Shown here: in pieces, positions 61,535-64,000 of the stretch
Layout: every line of letters begins with the position of its first letter
How positions within the stretch are numbered: the first letter of the stretch is position 1
Source: MED-G105 sp039819085
GTDB taxonomy: Bacteria > Pseudomonadota > Alphaproteobacteria > Caulobacterales > Parvularculaceae
DNA: 64,000 bases
Direction: 5' to 3'
NCBI GenBank assembly: GCA_039819085.1
Contig: JBCBSQ010000002.1
Location: 124,001 to 188,000 of the forward strand
The notes under the pieces: generated by a model
Told to the model about the DNA's origin: nothing
The model's database searches: none
Seen by the model: only the letters and a program-made list of their open reading frames with translations
Program-made: the position numbers and the translations under genes

Positions 61535-62083
61535 TTAGTCTCCGAATCGTTCAAGCCAAGAGTGACGTTCCGCGGCCCAGATCTTCAACCGCACCGTCCC
61601 GTCAAACAGAAACTCCTCGTCGGTCTCCACCTCGCCCACCTTTCCGGCGACGGCCTGGCTATTGGCGTTCTTAGGGTCGATCAGGGAAATGACGCGGGGC
61701 AGGTCGGGAAACTCAGCGAACATCCATCGGATTGACGCGATCGCCGCCTCCGGCGCGTATCCCTTGCCCCAGTGGGCTTTCGCGACCGACCAGCCGCATT
61801 CCAGGCTCGGCCAACCCGCGGGCCGCCATGGCCCGATCCTCCCGATCCAGTCCCCTGTCGCCTTCTCGATCACCGAAAACATGCCATAGCCTCGGATTTC
61901 CCAGTGGCCGAGCATAGAAGCGAAGGACCGCCAGGCTGTGGGATAAGGCTGAGGCTTGCCGTCGGTCGTCAGGAACTGCGCGACCTCAGGATCCCCCATT
62001 AACGCGCAAAAGGGCTCCGCGTCCGCCGCCGTCATCCGCCGCAGCGTCAATCGCTCAGTTTCAATGACGGCGTCGGATGTCAT
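61535..62083 (-). CDS. GNAT N-acetyltransferase
   Basis: A 182-aa RimJ/RimL-type acetyltransferase: IETERLTLRRMTAADAEPF, GRIGPWRPAGWPSLECGW and the acetyl-CoA loop HWGKGYAPEAAIASI. The substrate is unknown. It has a 45-bp gap to the M28 gene and is divergent from the glycosyltransferase. Confidence 0.88.
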   Translation of the reverse strand: MTSDAVIETERLTLRRMTAADAEPFCALMGDPEVAQFLTTDGKPQPYPTAWRSFASMLGHWEIRGYGMFSVIEKATGDWIGRIGPWRPAGWPSLECGWSVAKAHWGKGYAPEAAIASIRWMFAEFPDLPRVISLIDPKNANSQAVAGKVGEVETDEEFLFDGTVRLKIWAAERHSWLERFGD

Positions 62084-62165
62084 CGCTGCGTCCTTCCAAA
62101 AATGTCTATCCGCCTAGGCGCGCGCGGCGAAGAATGCAATGGACGACCCAAGGGGAAATCGCCCG

Positions 62166-63386
62166 ATGCGCATTCTGCACGTCTTTGACCATTCCGTCCC
62201 GCACCAGAGCGGGTACGCCGTGCGTTCACTCGCGATCATGGCGGCGCAGGAGCGGCGCGGCTGGACTGTCGCCGCGTTGACGAGCCCGCGCCACGGACCA
62301 AGCGCCGAAGAAGAAGAGACGGTCGAGGGGAGAAGCTTTTCGCGCGCCAGCGCGCAAGCAACCTCAATTCCGGTGTTGCGCGAACTCGTGGAAATGCGCG
62401 CGACACGCGCTCGCCTGAAGGACGTGGCGGCGCGCTTCCGCCCTGACATTATCCACGCCCATTCGCCCGTCCTGACGGCGTTTCCGGCGCGCGCAGTCGC
62501 GCGCGCGCTCAGGCTTCCCATGACCTATGAGATTCGCGCCTTCTGGGAGGACGCGGCCGTCGACCACGGAACAACCCGCGAAGGCTCCCCCCGGTATCGA
62601 CTGACGCGCCAACTGGAGACCCGCGCGGCGCGCGGCGCTGATCATGTCTTCACGATCTGCGAGGGGCTCCGCGCCGACCTCGCCCGGCGCAGTATTGCGC
62701 CCGGGAAGATCTCTCTCATTCCGAATGCGGTTGATTTGGCGCGCCTGACGCCGGTCGACCGTCGCGCGCCTGACGTCGTCGCGTTGCGCGAGCGGCTCGG
62801 CCTTGCCGAAGATGAAGCGGTGATCAGTTTCATCGGATCGTTTTACGCCTATGAGGGACTGGATCTCGCCATCGAAGCGATCGGCCGACTGAATGAATCC
62901 GGCCGGAACGTCCGCCTCATGATCGTCGGTGCTGGGCCGGAAGAAGCCGACCTGAAGGCTCGCGCCGAAGCGCTCGGCGAGCGCGTCCTGTTTCCCGGCC
63001 GCGCGCCGATGAGCGATGTTCCATATTACTATGCGCTGACGGACTTATTAGTCCTGCCGCGCAAGTCGATGCGACTGACGGAACTTGTAACGCCGCTGAA
63101 GCCGCTGGAGGCGATGGCCCTCGGCGCGCCGGTCCTCGCCTCCGACGTCGGCGGCCATAAAGAGCTTGTCCGCGACGGGGAGACCGGCTTCCTTTTTCCC
63201 GCAGGCGACGTGGAAGCGCTTGCCCGCCGAATTGGCGAGATCCTAGACGCGCGAGACGGTCTCGACGCGCTCAAAGCGCGGGCGCGGGCCTTCGTCGAAC
63301 GCGAACGCACCTGGGACGCGGCGATCAAGGGGTATGCCGAACCATTCGAGCGATTGGCGCGCGCCCAATCCGCTTCGCGCCAATAA
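62166..63386 (+). CDS. Exosortase/PEP-CTERM-associated glycosyltransferase
   Basis: A 406-aa GT-B glycosyltransferase of family 4. MRILHVFDHSVPHQSGYAVR closely follows the TIGR04063 glycosyltransferases found beside exosortase and EPS genes. The donor-binding site is MSDVPYYYALTDLLVLPRK, then TPLKPLEAMALGAPVLASDVGG (parts), with the usual Glu of the EX7E motif. The ATG at 62166 follows AGGGGA. The partner exosortase genes probably lie beyond the right edge. Confidence 0.9.
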   Translation: MRILHVFDHSVPHQSGYAVRSLAIMAAQERRGWTVAALTSPRHGPSAEEEETVEGRSFSRASAQATSIPVLRELVEMRATRARLKDVAARFRPDIIHAHSPVLTAFPARAVARALRLPMTYEIRAFWEDAAVDHGTTREGSPRYRLTRQLETRAARGADHVFTICEGLRADLARRSIAPGKISLIPNAVDLARLTPVDRRAPDVVALRERLGLAEDEAVISFIGSFYAYEGLDLAIEAIGRLNESGRNVRLMIVGAGPEEADLKARAEALGERVLFPGRAPMSDVPYYYALTDLLVLPRKSMRLTELVTPLKPLEAMALGAPVLASDVGGHKELVRDGETGFLFPAGDVEALARRIGEILDARDGLDALKARARAFVERERTWDAAIKGYAEPFERLARAQSASRQ

Positions 63387-63518
63387 GGCGCTTGTCATCG
63401 TCAATACTCCCCTGACGGACGAATATTAAGGACGATTTCGCGTTTTCTTTGCGCGCAGGCGCTTGCGCGCAGATGGCTCCCGCGAGATCATAAACGCGTC
63501 GTCAGGTTGGAGTATCGG

Positions 63519-63896
63519 ATGCGACGTGGATCAGGGATCGGCCGCGCGCTGTTGGCGGGCGTGACTTTCTTCGCTCAAGCGGGCGCTGGCGCTGAGGCGA
63601 CGTGGACACGCCACAACGCGGCGACGGAGGCGTCCAGCGAAAAAGGCGTGCGCGTCTTTCGCGGCCCGCAACAGGCCGCCGCCAATGATGTGGAGGCGGC
63701 GCTCGCTGGCGGCGATGCGAAGAACGTCACCGTAAGGATCGTTCGCGAAACGCTGGTCGTGAATTGCTTTCGCCCGCGACGCCTGACGGTGCATGGCTTT
63801 CAGGGCGTCAGACGCTACAACACCGGCTTTGGCGGATTTCGGAATTCCACCTTCGGCTTCAACGACTACGATCGCGACCAGCTGACAAACTGCTAA
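63519..63896 (+). CDS. Small secreted protein of unknown function
   Basis: A 125-aa protein with a signal peptide (IGRALLAGVTFFAQAGAGAEA). The mature part ends in an aromatic/Gly/Asn-rich stretch (RYNTGFGGFRNSTFGFNDYD) and has two cysteines, one of them the last residue. GGAG lies seven bases before the ATG. It follows the glycosyltransferase by 132 bp. I do not recognise the family. Confidence 0.6.
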   Translation: MRRGSGIGRALLAGVTFFAQAGAGAEATWTRHNAATEASSEKGVRVFRGPQQAAANDVEAALAGGDAKNVTVRIVRETLVVNCFRPRRLTVHGFQGVRRYNTGFGGFRNSTFGFNDYDRDQLTNC

Positions 63897-63919
63897 CCAG
63901 ATCCCGGCCTGGAGGCCGC

Positions 63920-64000
63920 TCAGCTTCCTTCCGAAAACGCGGCGTCCACGCCCGCCAGGATGACGTCGACCGCCGTCCGGTTGCGATAACTCTTATCGTT
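63920..64000 (-). CDS. 3' end of an unidentified gene (partial)
   Basis: On the minus strand a frame enters from the right edge, reads NDKSYRNRTAVDVILAGVDA then AFSEGS and stops with TGA at 63922-63920. GC usage is like the host, and it is convergent with the secreted-protein gene. The fragment is too short to name. Confidence 0.45.
   Translation of the reverse strand, partial: NDKSYRNRTAVDVILAGVDAAFSEGS

Noticed and set aside
63420..63480. Direct repeat TTGCGCGCAG after the glycosyltransferase gene
   Set aside because: Two copies of a GC-rich 10-mer are unsurprising in this genome, and there is no T run for a terminator.
1..64000. CRISPR arrays, insertion sequences, phage genes
   Set aside because: No regularly spaced repeats, transposase or integrase motifs, or phage structural genes were seen on either strand.

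Overview
The window is GC-rich, densely coded chromosomal DNA with no replicon, phage or CRISPR signature. It looks like an aerobic alphaproteobacterium, possibly a marine lineage near Parvularculales or Caulobacterales; that placement is inference. Support comes from the long, alphaproteobacterial-type dCTP deaminase, a DUF1674/SDHAF4-like succinate dehydrogenase assembly factor, DUF3297, a BLUF-SCHIC photoreceptor, and a sdhCDA block with sdhB nearby. Several short AT-rich patches (about 9.4-10.5 kb, 35.6-36.3 kb, 51.9-54.0 kb) stand out from the background and look acquired.

Layout. 1-9.4 kb: a radical SAM enzyme coupled to a DUF938 methyltransferase, secreted proteins, dcd, apaG, a TrkH potassium transporter, a DsbA/isomerase-like protein, a secreted nuclease, the SDHAF4-like factor, htpX and a DUF2721 membrane protein. 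9.4-10.5 kb: an AT-rich frameshifted gene. 10.5-25.7 kb: mostly minus strand, with polA, tRNA-Thr(CGT), a double PilZ protein, pheT and pheS (separated by two unknown membrane proteins), a P1 peptidase, a membrane LytTR regulator, an HxlR regulator with a very clear operator, and rplT-rpmI with promoter and terminator. 26-32 kb: an aspartyl-protease lipoprotein, an amidohydrolase, YbjN-like and MarR proteins and an enoyl-CoA hydratase.

32-39 kb: the succinate dehydrogenase locus. sdhC-sdhD-sdhA is separated from sdhB by about 3.1 kb holding a translationally coupled pair on the other strand (a BMT5-like RNA methyltransferase and an ALKBH8-like 2-oxoglutarate oxygenase), a crotonase and small ORFs. 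39-45 kb: an AppA-like BLUF-SCHIC sensor, a thioesterase/GNAT pair, an arsenic operon (arsR-arsI-arsC-aquaporin) and zapE. 45-57.5 kb: a trypsin-like protease, a Bcr-type MFS pump, and the rimM / trmD-rplS ribosome-maturation genes. These last are split by about 7.7 kb carrying ttcA and two related membrane-anchored alpha/beta hydrolases, one GC-rich and one AT-rich. 57.6-64 kb: an acyltransferase, PhoD phosphatase, M28 peptidase, GNAT and an exosortase-associated glycosyltransferase.

The items most likely to be undescribed biology are the methyltransferase/AlkB pair inside the sdh locus, the two membrane hydrolases around ttcA, and the AppA-type photoreceptor with no photosynthesis genes in view.
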